A DNA stretch of 64,000 nt. Origin: JAHQVK01 sp036788295 (GTDB taxonomy: Bacteria; Myxococcota; Kuafuiibacteriia; Kuafuiibacteriales; Kuafuiibacteriaceae). The notes beneath the pieces are model-generated. The model saw only the letters and a list, made by a program, of their open reading frames with translations, ran no database searches and was not told the DNA's origin. The stretch is from the NCBI GenBank assembly GCA_036788295.1, contig DAIQNR010000023.1, positions 5,248 through 69,247 of the forward strand, given 5' to 3'. A program made the position numbers and the translations under genes. Numbering within the stretch: the first letter of the stretch is position 1; each line of letters starts with the position of its first letter. This document shows, in pieces, positions 53,969-62,348 of the stretch.

Positions 53969-54748
53969 CTACCAGTGGATCGCGAGGGGCAGGCCTTCCC
54001 GGTCGAGCGGGGGCGGGTCGGGACGCGTCATCCCCTCTCCGCGGAGCAGGCGGGCGGCAGACCACAAGCACGCGCAGGCGTCGAGCAGGTCGTCGGTTCG
54101 GACCCTCCGGTCGGAGGTGACGGCCATGAGTGGCGAAAGCGGGATCCCCGCCGATTCGATGGCTTCGGTCCGGGCGGCGATGCCTTCGGGGCGATGCTTC
54201 GACGGCAGCGGCCCGGCGAGGGCGAAGAACGACAGCTCGGGGTGCACCTCCCGGACCAGGGTCCTCAGCTCTGGTCGCGCCCGCAGGAAGACCTGCACTT
54301 CGTGGATCCGCGGGAGGAGAAAGAAGGCCTGCTTGCTGAGCGCGAGCCGGTCCGGTGAAGCCTCCCGGCTGGCCTCCGCCACTTCTGGGTAGGCGCCCCG
54401 GCCGAATCCGAGCCGCGCGGCGCGGTCGAGCGAGGCCCGGCAAGGGGCGCTGAACACGGTGCTCGAGCGCCGACCGAGGCGAGCTCGGGCCTCCGCGTCG
54501 GCGAGGCGCCCGCCGCGGACCGCGTGGTCGGGCAGCCCGATGGGCACGTCGAGCGCGGCGAGCGAGAGGCCCGGGATCTCGAGCACCTGACGGACCTCCG
54601 AGGCGACCAGGGCCCGGGCCGGGCCGAGCCGGCCGCCGCTCGCTTCCGCGACGACGACCACCCACGCCCCGTTTCGGCCTCCGTCCGCACCGAGCACGAC
54701 CCCGTTTGGCCCGGGGCGACTGCGCCGGCTTCTCGGTCCGCCGGTCAC
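53969..54748 (-). CDS. DUF429 protein
   Basis: The 259-residue protein matches DUF429: the RNase-H-like opening GADGGRNGAWVVVV, ALDVPIGLPD, RLGRRSSTVFSAPCRASLD, REVHPELSFFALAG and DDLLDACACLWSAARL. The conserved Asp/Glu residues are suggestive of a nuclease-like active site, but no activity is established. GTG 54748 overlaps the stop of the upstream leucine-dehydrogenase-like gene (GTGA), so it is co-translated with it. It is convergent with the decarboxylase gene, 20 bp away. Confidence 0.85.
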   Translation of the reverse strand: MTGGPRSRRSRPGPNGVVLGADGGRNGAWVVVVAEASGGRLGPARALVASEVRQVLEIPGLSLAALDVPIGLPDHAVRGGRLADAEARARLGRRSSTVFSAPCRASLDRAARLGFGRGAYPEVAEASREASPDRLALSKQAFFLLPRIHEVQVFLRARPELRTLVREVHPELSFFALAGPLPSKHRPEGIAARTEAIESAGIPLSPLMAVTSDRRVRTDDLLDACACLWSAARLLRGEGMTRPDPPPLDREGLPLAIHW

Positions 54749-55773
54749 GATGCTTCGGCAGCGGCGAGCCTCCGGAGGGCCAGGGCTTCGGCGACCTCGG
54801 AGGGGGTGGTGCGCTGCTCGGCCGCTTCGGCCAGGACGGCGGCGGTGGTATCGCCGAGCCGGTCGATGAGCCCGGTCCGGTCGGGCAGGCCCATCACGGT
54901 GCGGCCGACCCCCTCGATCACGGCGCCAGCCGACGCGAGCAGGTCGGGGACGTGAACGATGCCTCGATCGGCGAGCCGCCGGGCCACATCCGGTCCGGTG
55001 AGCACCCGGTTGGCCGGACCGCAGACCACCGACGCTCGCAGCCGGTCGGCGGCCTCGAGATCGAGCCACCGGCCGTGGGCGCAGGGGACGAGAACGTCGA
55101 CTTCGGCGTCCACCAGCTCGCTTGGGTCGAGCACGGTCGCCCCGGTGACGGATTCGACGCTCTCGGCCCGCCGTGGGTCGAGGTCGGAAACGAACAACAC
55201 CGCGCCGTCGTCGGCGAGGATCCGGGCCACCGCCGCGCCGATCGCGCCGCAGCCCTGCACCGCGATTCGAACCCCGTCCAGCCGGGCGGGGCGACCCCGG
55301 TGCCGCTGCGCCGCCTCGAGGCAGCGCCGGACCCCGTAGCCGGCGGCTCGGGTCAGCCTCGCTTCGTCGGCGATGACGTATCGGGTGGTCCTCGCCATGG
55401 CGCGGAGGTCCTGAGGGGTGGTGCCGTAGTCGCCGGCGGTCCGGAGGATTCCGCCGAGGATCTCGATGTGGGTCCCGAGGGCGGCGAAGGCCTTGTCGCG
55501 GTCCAGACCGGGGTGGTCGAGCACGACGATCTTTCCCCCGCCCGCCGAGAGCTGGTTGAGCGCGCACTTCAGCGTCATCGCCCTCGCGAGGTCGCGCACG
55601 TCCTCGAGCGCCGCTTCGAGGGATGGATAGGCCATCGTCCGGACCCCTCCGGCGGCCGGGCCGAGGCGCAGATCATCGATGACGAGCAGGGCGCGAAGAC
55701 CGGACTCGGCGTCGGACAGAAACAGGCAGCGCTCGACCCCCGCCGCTTCCAGGGTTTCGAAAGGATTGCCCAT
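54745..55773 (-). CDS. Leucine-dehydrogenase-like (Glu/Leu/Phe/Val dehydrogenase family)
   Basis: The 342-residue protein oxidatively deaminates an amino acid with NAD(P)+. The N-terminal substrate domain shows GPAAGGVRTM and MTLKCALNQLSAGGGKIVV with the two catalytic-site lysines. The Rossmann domain shows VQGCGAIGAAVARILADDG and VSDLDPRR. The end shows CGPANRVLTG and VPDLLASAGAVIEG. Length and motifs fit leucine/valine/phenylalanine dehydrogenases rather than glutamate dehydrogenase. ATG 55773 gives the normal N-terminus. It is co-translated with DUF429 downstream and divergent from a PEGA protein. Confidence 0.9.
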   Translation of the reverse strand: MGNPFETLEAAGVERCLFLSDAESGLRALLVIDDLRLGPAAGGVRTMAYPSLEAALEDVRDLARAMTLKCALNQLSAGGGKIVVLDHPGLDRDKAFAALGTHIEILGGILRTAGDYGTTPQDLRAMARTTRYVIADEARLTRAAGYGVRRCLEAAQRHRGRPARLDGVRIAVQGCGAIGAAVARILADDGAVLFVSDLDPRRAESVESVTGATVLDPSELVDAEVDVLVPCAHGRWLDLEAADRLRASVVCGPANRVLTGPDVARRLADRGIVHVPDLLASAGAVIEGVGRTVMGLPDRTGLIDRLGDTTAAVLAEAAEQRTTPSEVAEALALRRLAAAEAS

Positions 55774-55876
55774 GGCGAAAGCGGTGTGGGCCCGGGCGGC
55801 GCGCGGCGTCAAGGCCCGCGGACCGAAGACGACCCCGGGGGTGGATCGCGGTCGCCGGTGGCGGTACGGGGAGACC

Positions 55877-57178
55877 GTGGCCGGAAAGGGAAGGGACGAT
55901 TCGGAAGGGGCGTGGGGATCGATTCTCGACGAAGAACCAGCGGAGACCTTCGAGGTGATCTCCCAGCCGAACGCGGTGGAGAATGCGTCCGCGTACCGGT
56001 CCGAGGAGTCCCCGCAGGCGCGGCTTCGCCTTCCGGTCCCCGATGCACCCGCGGGCCGGAGGTCCCGCTCGGCGCCGCTGCCCGATGCGGTCCCGAAGGC
56101 GCTGTTCGACGAGCCGCCGCCAGCCCCGCCTCCGCCTCCGAGCGTTCGCGAGCGGTGGGCCGAGCTCGGCGCCCGAAAGCAAGCCGCGTTGGCCGGAGCG
56201 GCCGCGCTCGCCCTGCTCCTCCTCGCGGTAGCGCCCCGAGCCTTTGCCCCCAGAGCGCCCCCGCTCGGCATGGTGACGGTGGTGTCCGAGCCGGAGGGGG
56301 CCCGGGTCTTTCTCGATGGCCAGGACACCGGGCAGGTGACACCGGCCTCGCTGTATGACCTCGAGCTCGGCCGCACCCTGCGCCTTCAGATCAAGCTCGA
56401 TGGCCACCGCGCGACCCCGGACCAGCAGCAACTCACGGTGGAGCAGGGCTCGACGGCGTACTTTCGGCTCGAACCGGTGCAGGTCCTCCGGATCGAGACC
56501 GACCCGCCCGGGGCGGAGGTGCGGGTCGGCGGACGGCGGGTTATGGGCCGGACTCCTCTCAACCTGCCGGCGATGCCGGAGGGGGCGGCCGCGCAGCTCG
56601 AGATCGAGCTCGAGGGGCACGTCCCGGTGGAGCTCGAGCACCGGATCGGAGCGCCGCTGCCGGTGGTGTCGCTCGTCCCCGGCGCCCGACTGAACGTCAC
56701 GAGCAACCCGTCGGGGGCCACCGCGCGCATCGACGCGCGCGTGCTCGGGACCACTCCCGTGTACGACGCGCTCGTGCCGCGGGCTCAGCGCCTGGTCCTG
56801 ACCGTCGAGCTGCGGGGGTACCGGCCGGCGCAGAAGACGATTCGGCTCGATGGCGACCGAGAGCTGAACATAGACCTGAAAGAGATGCCGGTGGCCGCGC
56901 TCGGGCAATCTCCGGCCGCCAAGCGGGAGGGCCGGCGGCTCAACCAGGCGCTCGCCACCGCGGAAGCGCAGGTGCGCCTCGCGCGGTCCAAAGTGGCGGC
57001 GGCCGAGCGGTTGATGGAGCGGTCGCTCGACGACCCTCGCGCCACCGGCGGCGAGCGGGCTCGGGCCGATCAGCGGCTCGCGCAGGCCCAGGAGAAGCTC
57101 GACGCGGCCGAGGACCGGGCCGCCGCCGCCCGCGCCGACGTCGAACGGTTTCGCGCCCAGATGCTCGAGACCCGCTGA
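55877..57178 (+). CDS. PEGA-domain membrane protein with C-terminal coiled coil
   Basis: The 433-residue protein starts at GTG 55877 preceded by GGGGAG. A cytoplasmic, acidic/Pro-rich region of about 95 residues leads to one membrane helix (AALAGAAALALLLLAVAP). Three to four PEGA beta modules follow, recognisable by the x(V/I)xSxPxGAxVxxDG pattern (GMVTVVSEPEGARVFLDG, LRIETDPPGAEVRVGG, LNVTSNPSGATARIDA). A C-terminal Ala/Glu/Arg coiled coil comes last (RLNQALATAEAQVRLARSKV). PEGA proteins bind surface or extracellular ligands. A longer frame with an ATG at 55772 exists but would overlap the opposite gene's start. Confidence 0.82.
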   Translation: MAGKGRDDSEGAWGSILDEEPAETFEVISQPNAVENASAYRSEESPQARLRLPVPDAPAGRRSRSAPLPDAVPKALFDEPPPAPPPPPSVRERWAELGARKQAALAGAAALALLLLAVAPRAFAPRAPPLGMVTVVSEPEGARVFLDGQDTGQVTPASLYDLELGRTLRLQIKLDGHRATPDQQQLTVEQGSTAYFRLEPVQVLRIETDPPGAEVRVGGRRVMGRTPLNLPAMPEGAAAQLEIELEGHVPVELEHRIGAPLPVVSLVPGARLNVTSNPSGATARIDARVLGTTPVYDALVPRAQRLVLTVELRGYRPAQKTIRLDGDRELNIDLKEMPVAALGQSPAAKREGRRLNQALATAEAQVRLARSKVAAAERLMERSLDDPRATGGERARADQRLAQAQEKLDAAEDRAAAARADVERFRAQMLETR

Positions 57179-57185
57179 GCCCGGC

Positions 57186-59012
57186 TCAATCTTTGGGGCC
57201 CCGGACGACCGCCCGCTGCCGGGGGGGCAAGACGTGGGGCGGGCTGCCTTCCACCGGATGGCCCACTTCGAGCGCGCCATCCTTCTTGCGGACCCGCAGG
57301 GACGCGACCACCGCGCTCGCGTCGCCCTCGACCACCGCCGGCACGTCCGAGAGGCGGCTGTAGGCTCGGTGCCCGGGCTGGGTCTTCGCTTCGATGAGGC
57401 GCTGGCGGGCCAGCGCTTCGATCTCGCCCAATCGCCCCGGCTGGTGATCCACCGAGGAGAACAAGTCCCCCCATAGGTCGGCGAGCGCGAAGGCGGCCGC
57501 GGGCGCGCCCGGCAGCTCGATCCACAGCGGCCGCTCGGCCGGCTCGCCTTCGATCCGGAGCTTCGATTTCTTGGGGCTGACCGACACCGCCAGCCGGCGG
57601 GCGAGCTTTGCGTCCCGCTCGAGCTCGGCCCGGGTGAGGCCGGCTCGGTTGACCCACAGCCCGAGCTCATCGGGAACCGAGACGAGCCTCGAGATCACCT
57701 CTTTTGCCAGATCGGGGCCGAGCGCCTCCGGCTTCGCCTCCCCCGCGAGCGCGCCGAGCAGGTGCGCCGCCGCGTGCAGCCGGTGCACGTCGGGCGTCCC
57801 ATCGGGCAGGACCAGCACCGGCACCGCCTCCGGGTCGAGCTCGCTTTCCCCAGGAACGAAGGCCGTGCGGTCCACGAGGTCGAGGGCCCGGCGAAGCCCG
57901 CCCCAGTCGGTCGCGTGCTCGAAGGTGATGACCCGCCCGAGCGCGGGGTGCCCGTCGGCGCGAGCGGCGGCCAGCGCCACCCGGAACTCGTGGAGCAGCG
58001 GATCGGGGATCGGCTTTCCGGGGACGTACGGGTGGCCTTCGGCCAAAGAGACCCGCTCGAGCACCTCGGCGAGGTGGAATTCGACGTACTCGGGCGCGTC
58101 GGGGCCCTTGAGCCACAGCGGGCGATCGGAGCGCTTGAACACCGGCGCCCCGTGGTCATCCCAGCTGAAGGTGCTGACCAGCTCCGCAGCGAGCCGCCGG
58201 TACGGGTTGTCCTGCAGGTCCGAGAAGCGCTCCGGCGGCCCGGCCGCTTCGCCGCCCCCGCGGAGCCCGAGGTACAGCGAGGGCAGGCCGCCCGGGGGCC
58301 CGAACTGCTCGAGATAGCCGCGGAGGCGGTCGGCGCTCGGCTCCCCGGCCCCGATCGCCGACAGTTGGCGCTCGACGAAGACCGGGACCCGAAGCTCGGC
58401 CGGCGGCGGCACCAGCGCGGCGAGCTTTCGAAACGCCCCGCCGACCTGGGGCGCGGTGCGGCTCGACGCTGCCGTCCCCGTCCCGAGCACCCCGTGGACG
58501 AGCGCCGACAGCGCGAGCAGCGCGGCCATCTTGTGGTGACCGTCGGTCAGGGTGAAAAAGCCTCCGTCCGGACCCACGACCCCTCGAAAGTCCTTCTCGT
58601 CGAACAGGTCCGCGAGCCGCTTCGGCGGGTCTTCGAGCAGGCGCTTGGCGACCTTCGCCATCCGGCTCGCGGCGTGGTCGAAGCCGAGCTGGGTCTGGCC
58701 GGGCCGAATCGCGAGGGCCGGGACCTCGGCCGACCCCGGCTCGAGCGCTCGCAGGGCTTCGGACCACGGAGCGGAGGCCCAGCGCTTCGGCGCCTTGCCC
58801 ATCGACTCGGCGGAGGCGACCAGCGCCTGCACCTGGGCCCCGTCGAGCCGCTCGATCGCGCCGAGCAGCGTTTTGGCCGGGTCCTCGGCTTGGCCGACAT
58901 GGAGCGCGACCTTGGCCACGGTGGCCCGAGCGGCCGAACGAGGCGGGCGCGCAGGCGCCGCCGCCACCGGGGAAGGGGCAAGCGGGCCCGGTCTCACCCC
59001 TTGAAGTCGCAC
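57186..59012 (-). CDS. ParB-like (ParBc_2) domain protein with long C-terminal extension
   Basis: The 608-residue protein contains, at about residues 98-180, the ParBc_2-type pattern. It reads ALAIRPGQTQLGFDHA, then VVGPDGGFFTLTDGHHKMAALLAL with the DGHH core of the putative ParB-like nuclease family. This family is related to ParB/sulfiredoxin folds and has no defined partition role. The following 430 residues are unassigned and contain WDDHGAPVFKRSDRPLWLKG, VITFEHATDWGGLRRALDLV and a basic C-terminal region. No HTH is obvious. N-terminally, 30 residues are Pro/Ala-rich (possible signal or linker). It is convergent with the PEGA gene and divergent from valS. Confidence 0.72.
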   Translation of the reverse strand: MRLQGVRPGPLAPSPVAAAPARPPRSAARATVAKVALHVGQAEDPAKTLLGAIERLDGAQVQALVASAESMGKAPKRWASAPWSEALRALEPGSAEVPALAIRPGQTQLGFDHAASRMAKVAKRLLEDPPKRLADLFDEKDFRGVVGPDGGFFTLTDGHHKMAALLALSALVHGVLGTGTAASSRTAPQVGGAFRKLAALVPPPAELRVPVFVERQLSAIGAGEPSADRLRGYLEQFGPPGGLPSLYLGLRGGGEAAGPPERFSDLQDNPYRRLAAELVSTFSWDDHGAPVFKRSDRPLWLKGPDAPEYVEFHLAEVLERVSLAEGHPYVPGKPIPDPLLHEFRVALAAARADGHPALGRVITFEHATDWGGLRRALDLVDRTAFVPGESELDPEAVPVLVLPDGTPDVHRLHAAAHLLGALAGEAKPEALGPDLAKEVISRLVSVPDELGLWVNRAGLTRAELERDAKLARRLAVSVSPKKSKLRIEGEPAERPLWIELPGAPAAAFALADLWGDLFSSVDHQPGRLGEIEALARQRLIEAKTQPGHRAYSRLSDVPAVVEGDASAVVASLRVRKKDGALEVGHPVEGSPPHVLPPRQRAVVRGPKD

Positions 59013-59118
59013 CCTCGGACCATGCGCCCCTTCCGTGACGCTGAGGTGACGGCGGGGTCCTCCGGTCGGCCGACCGACGCCAAGGGGGGTTATCGTGAAG
59101 CCGAGCGCGTGGCCGTGC

Positions 59119-59209
59119 CGGTTTCGTTCTGCGGTTTCGTTCTGCGGTTTCGCTCTGCGGTTTCGCTCTGCGGTTTCGCTCGGCAGATTCGGTCGGCGGT
59201 TTCGGTCCG
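59119..59209. repeat. Seven tandem 13-bp repeats upstream of valS
   Basis: Units begin at 59119, 59132, 59145, 59158, 59171, 59184 and 59197, each 13 bp. The consensus is CGGTTTCG(C/T)TCTG. The first two copies are identical, as are the third and fourth. The sixth is the most divergent (CAGATTCGGTCGG). An eighth copy is partial. The array lies in the 260-bp gap between the ParB-like and valS starts, 64 bp before the valS ATG, and is not in a supported coding frame. Confidence 0.9.
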
Positions 59210-59272
59210 CGGTTCAGGGGGCGGAGGGCGCGCGTTGACCGCCGCCGGCCCGGGGGCTAGTCCGTCGCTTCC

Positions 59273-61774
59273 ATGGCCAACCTCGAGCACGTCGAGCTCG
59301 ACAAGGACTTCGATATGCCCGCCCTCGAGGCGGAGTGCCGGCAGCTGTGGGTGTCGAGCGGGATCTACCGCTACGACCCCGACGGGCCGGCAGAGGTGTT
59401 CGCGGTGGACACCCCGCCCCCGTACGTCTCGGCGAGCCACCTGCACGTGGGCCACGCCATGAGCTACACCCAGGCCGAGATCGTGGTCCGCTACCACCGG
59501 ATGCGGGGCAAGCGGGTGTTCTACCCGATGGGCTTCGACGACAACGGGCTGCCCACCGAGCGGCACGTCGAGCGCCTGCACGGGGTGAACAAGAAGAAGA
59601 CCACCCGGGCCGCGTTTCGGGCGCTGTGCCTCGAGGAGACCCGACAGGGGGCGATGGCCTACGAGGAGCTGTGGCGGGCGCTCGGGCTGTCGGTGGACTG
59701 GGAGCTGCGCTACTCGACCATCGACGAGCACTGCCGGCGCACGTCGCAGCGGTCGTTTCTCGATCTTCACGAGAAGGGGCGGCTGTACCGCTCGAACGAG
59801 CCGGTGCTGTGGGACACCCACTTCGAGACCGCGCTCGCCCAGGCCGACCTCGAGACGCTCTCCCGAAAAGGGATGCTGCACGACCTCGCGTTTCGCTCGG
59901 AGAGCGGCGAAGACCTCATCATCTCGACGACCCGGCCCGAGCTCGTCCCCGGGTGCGTCGCCTTGTATTGCCACCCCGGCGACGACCGCTACCGCCACTT
60001 GGTCGGCCGGACCGCGACCGCGCCGGTGAGCGGCCACGCGGTGCCGATCAAGACCGACGAGGACGTGCTCACCGATTTTGGCACCGGCCTCATGATGGTC
60101 TGCACGTTCGGCGACGGCGAAGACGTGCGCCGCTGGAAGCGGGACCGGCTCGAGACCCGGCTCGTCGTCGGGCCAAACGGGCGCATGCTCGACGCGGCCG
60201 GTGATTACGCCGGGCTCGAGGTCGCCGCCGCCCGAAAGCGCATCGTCAAGGACATCGAGGCCGCCGGGCTCTACCGGGGCGGTCGCCCGGTGGACCAGAA
60301 CGTCTCCATCTCCGAGCGCTCCGAGGTCCCGGTCGAGTTCATCATGGCCCCCCAGTGGTTCATCCGGGTGCTCGACATCAAGGATGAGCTGAAGGCCCGG
60401 AGCGCCGAGCTGCGGTTTCACCCGCCGGAGATGAAGATCCGGCTCGATCAGTGGATCGACGGCCTCAAATACGACTGGAACGTCTCGCGCCAGCGCTTCT
60501 ATGGGGTGCCGATCCCGGTGTGGTATTGCACCGCCTGCGAGCACATCCATCTGCCGCCGCTGTCCTCGCTCCCCGTGGATCCGCTCGAGGACACGTGCCC
60601 CCACGAGGCGTGCGAGCGGTGCGGAAACCAAGAGTTTCGAGGCGAACCGGACGTGCTCGATACTTGGATGACGTCCTCGCTGACCCCGCTCGTGAACGCG
60701 AACTGGGCACAGACCCCGGGGCGGGCCGGGGACATGTCGCTTCACCCGCTGACCGTGCGGGTGCAGGCCCATGAGATCATCCGGACCTGGCTGTTCTACA
60801 CCGTGGTGAAATCCCACCTGCACACCGGGACGCTGCCGTTTCGGGACGCGATGATCTCGGGCTGGGGCCTCAACGAGCAGGGCAAGAAGATCAGCAAGCG
60901 GGATTTGGAAAAATACACCGAGGCCGATGGATACAACCGGTACGAGCCGTACGAAGTCGTGAAGAAGTATGGCGCCGACGCGCTCCGCTACTGGGCGGCG
61001 TCGAGCAACCTCGGCAGCGACACCCGCTACTCGGAGCGGGAGGTGAAGTCGGGCCGCCGCCTCGTGGTGAAGATGTGGAACGCGTGCCGGTTCGGCTTCT
61101 CCCACCTCGGGGGTTTCGACCCGGAGGCGCCTCGGCCCGCCTTTTCGACCCGGACCCCCGAGGATCGCTGGCTCCTGCTCGAGCTCAACCGGCTCATCCC
61201 CCGGGTCGAGACCGCGCTCGACGGCTACAACTACGCAAAGGCCAGGGAGGCGATCGACGGCTTCTTCTGGAACACCTACTGCGATAACTATCTCGAGCTC
61301 ATCAAGGACCGGTTTTGGCGGCCGGAGGCCTACGACGAGGCGCAGCGCGACTCGGCCCGGGCCACTTTGTGGGAGGCGACGCGGGCGGTGCTCGCCCTGT
61401 ACGCGCCGTTTGTCCCCTTCATCACGGAGGCGCTCTACCAGCGGCTGTACCGGGCGGCGGAAGGCGGGGTCAGCGTGCACGCCGGAGGTTGGCCTGCCCA
61501 CCACCCGGAGCGCACCGGCGAGGTCGAAGAGATGCTCGTTCTCGAGCCGCTGCTGCGGGCGCTGCGGCAGCTTCGGACCGACCAGCGGATCTCCCAGACC
61601 CGCACCGTCGCCGCGGTGAAGATCGACCTCGACGGCGCGGAGCCGAAGCTCTCCGCGACGGTCAAGAGCCTCGAGCGGTCGCTGTTCGCGATCGCGCGGG
61701 CCGAGACGGTGCGCTTCGAGCCCGCCGAAGGCCCGGAAGCCCTCCCCGGCGTGCGCGTCGCCCTCGAAGCCTGA
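59273..61774 (+). CDS. valS: Valyl-tRNA synthetase (archaeal/short-type)
   Basis: This class Ia enzyme charges tRNA-Val. HIGH is HVGH in SASHLHVGHAMSYTQAEI, and KMSKS appears as KKISKRDLEK. The editing domain shows ISTTRPELVPGCVALYCHP, and the catalytic core includes SRQRFYGVPIPVWYC and DVLDTWMTSSLTP. RMRGKRVFYPMGFDDNGLPTERHVE is characteristic of the archaeal-type ValRS that occurs in some bacteria, and at 833 residues the protein lacks the long C-terminal coiled coil of E. coli ValS. It is a single gene with the 13-bp repeat array in its leader region. Confidence 0.92.
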   Translation: MANLEHVELDKDFDMPALEAECRQLWVSSGIYRYDPDGPAEVFAVDTPPPYVSASHLHVGHAMSYTQAEIVVRYHRMRGKRVFYPMGFDDNGLPTERHVERLHGVNKKKTTRAAFRALCLEETRQGAMAYEELWRALGLSVDWELRYSTIDEHCRRTSQRSFLDLHEKGRLYRSNEPVLWDTHFETALAQADLETLSRKGMLHDLAFRSESGEDLIISTTRPELVPGCVALYCHPGDDRYRHLVGRTATAPVSGHAVPIKTDEDVLTDFGTGLMMVCTFGDGEDVRRWKRDRLETRLVVGPNGRMLDAAGDYAGLEVAAARKRIVKDIEAAGLYRGGRPVDQNVSISERSEVPVEFIMAPQWFIRVLDIKDELKARSAELRFHPPEMKIRLDQWIDGLKYDWNVSRQRFYGVPIPVWYCTACEHIHLPPLSSLPVDPLEDTCPHEACERCGNQEFRGEPDVLDTWMTSSLTPLVNANWAQTPGRAGDMSLHPLTVRVQAHEIIRTWLFYTVVKSHLHTGTLPFRDAMISGWGLNEQGKKISKRDLEKYTEADGYNRYEPYEVVKKYGADALRYWAASSNLGSDTRYSEREVKSGRRLVVKMWNACRFGFSHLGGFDPEAPRPAFSTRTPEDRWLLLELNRLIPRVETALDGYNYAKAREAIDGFFWNTYCDNYLELIKDRFWRPEAYDEAQRDSARATLWEATRAVLALYAPFVPFITEALYQRLYRAAEGGVSVHAGGWPAHHPERTGEVEEMLVLEPLLRALRQLRTDQRISQTRTVAAVKIDLDGAEPKLSATVKSLERSLFAIARAETVRFEPAEGPEALPGVRVALEA

Positions 61775-61843
61775 TCCCGGCCTCGGATCCACTCCGACCT
61801 CGAAGGCACTGGTGCGGCCTCGAGCGCCGCGACGCGGCGGTCG

Positions 61844-61862
61844 TTGACAGTGGTCAGTGACC
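61844..61862 (+). promoter_or_regulatory. TTGACA box and inverted-repeat operator candidate upstream of the antitoxin
   Basis: TTGACA (61844-61849) is a perfect -35 sequence. A GGTCA-N-TGACC inverted repeat (61852-61862) lies directly behind it in the spacer, where a repressor would block polymerase. Antitoxins of the Phd/YefM family bind palindromes at their own promoter. No convincing -10 follows at 17 bp. The antitoxin ATG lies 17 bp after the inverted repeat. Confidence 0.5.
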
Positions 61863-61878
61863 GGTGTCCACTTCTCCC

Positions 61879-62121
61879 ATGGAACGGGTGATCCCGGCGA
61901 CGGCCTTCAAGGCCCAGGCCCTGCGTCTTCTCGAGCGCGCCGCAGCCGGGGAGGCCTTCGTGGTGACCAAACATGGCCGGCCGATCGCCAAACTCGTTCC
62001 GCTCGGACACGGTGGCGTACCCCGGAGCCTGCTCGGTTGCATGCATGTGGTGGACTCCGATGACGACCTCGAGACGCACGCAGAATGGGAAGCGGCCGGA
62101 GACGACTGGGAGCCGAGGTGA
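61879..62121 (+). CDS. Phd/YefM-family antitoxin
   Basis: The 80-residue protein has the Phd/YefM N-terminal DNA-binding and dimer fold: MERVIPATAFKAQALRLLERAAAGEAFVVTKHGRPIAKLVPL. An acidic toxin-binding tail follows (DSDDDLETHAEWEAAGDDW). ATG 61879 matches the family start. GTG 61864 is also in frame. It neutralises the toxin encoded immediately downstream, with which it overlaps (GTGA). Confidence 0.88.
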   Translation: MERVIPATAFKAQALRLLERAAAGEAFVVTKHGRPIAKLVPLGHGGVPRSLLGCMHVVDSDDDLETHAEWEAAGDDWEPR

Positions 62122-62147
62122 TCCTCCTCGATACCCACACGGTCATC
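62118..62147 (+). CDS. Start of a PIN-domain (VapC-like) toxin, truncated by assembly gap
   Basis: Only ten codons are visible before the gap: V-I-L-L-D-T-H-T-V-I. LLDTHT is the typical opening of PIN-domain ribonuclease toxins, with the first catalytic Asp. The GTG start overlaps the antitoxin stop. Such toxins are about 120-140 residues, so roughly 350 bp or more should be missing if the gene is intact. Sequence after the gap does not continue a recognisable PIN C-terminus. Confidence 0.65.
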
Positions 62148-62247
62148 NNNNNNNNNNNNNNNNNNNNNNNNNNNNNNNNNNNNNNNNNNNNNNNNNNNNN
62201 NNNNNNNNNNNNNNNNNNNNNNNNNNNNNNNNNNNNNNNNNNNNNNN
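62148..62247. other. Assembly gap, 100 N
   Basis: Exactly 100 N. It removes the body of the PIN-like toxin and possibly further genes before the sigma-54 activator. Confidence 0.99.
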
Positions 62248-62348
62248 GGGCGGAGGGCCAGCCGACAAAAAGCGGTCACGGTCGCCTTCGCCTCCCGGCG
62301 CTTCGCTTGCAAATTGACCGTTTGGCCCCAGACCGGCCGACTTTCCCC

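Noticed and set aside
55679..55876. N-terminal extension of the PEGA protein, with ATG 55772 in a CCATGG shared with the opposite gene's start
   Set aside because: It would overlap the leucine-dehydrogenase-like start. GTG 55877 with GGGGAG upstream is a better start. The palindromic CCATGG is coincidental.
59013..59272. T-box or other tRNA-sensing riboswitch before valS
   Set aside because: No specifier/antiterminator-like structure (no T-box consensus) is visible. The region is dominated by the 13-bp array.
62085..62348. Open frame joining the toxin start through the N gap to the sigma-54 activator
   Set aside because: Continuity exists only because N codons are not stops. Different proteins lie on each side.
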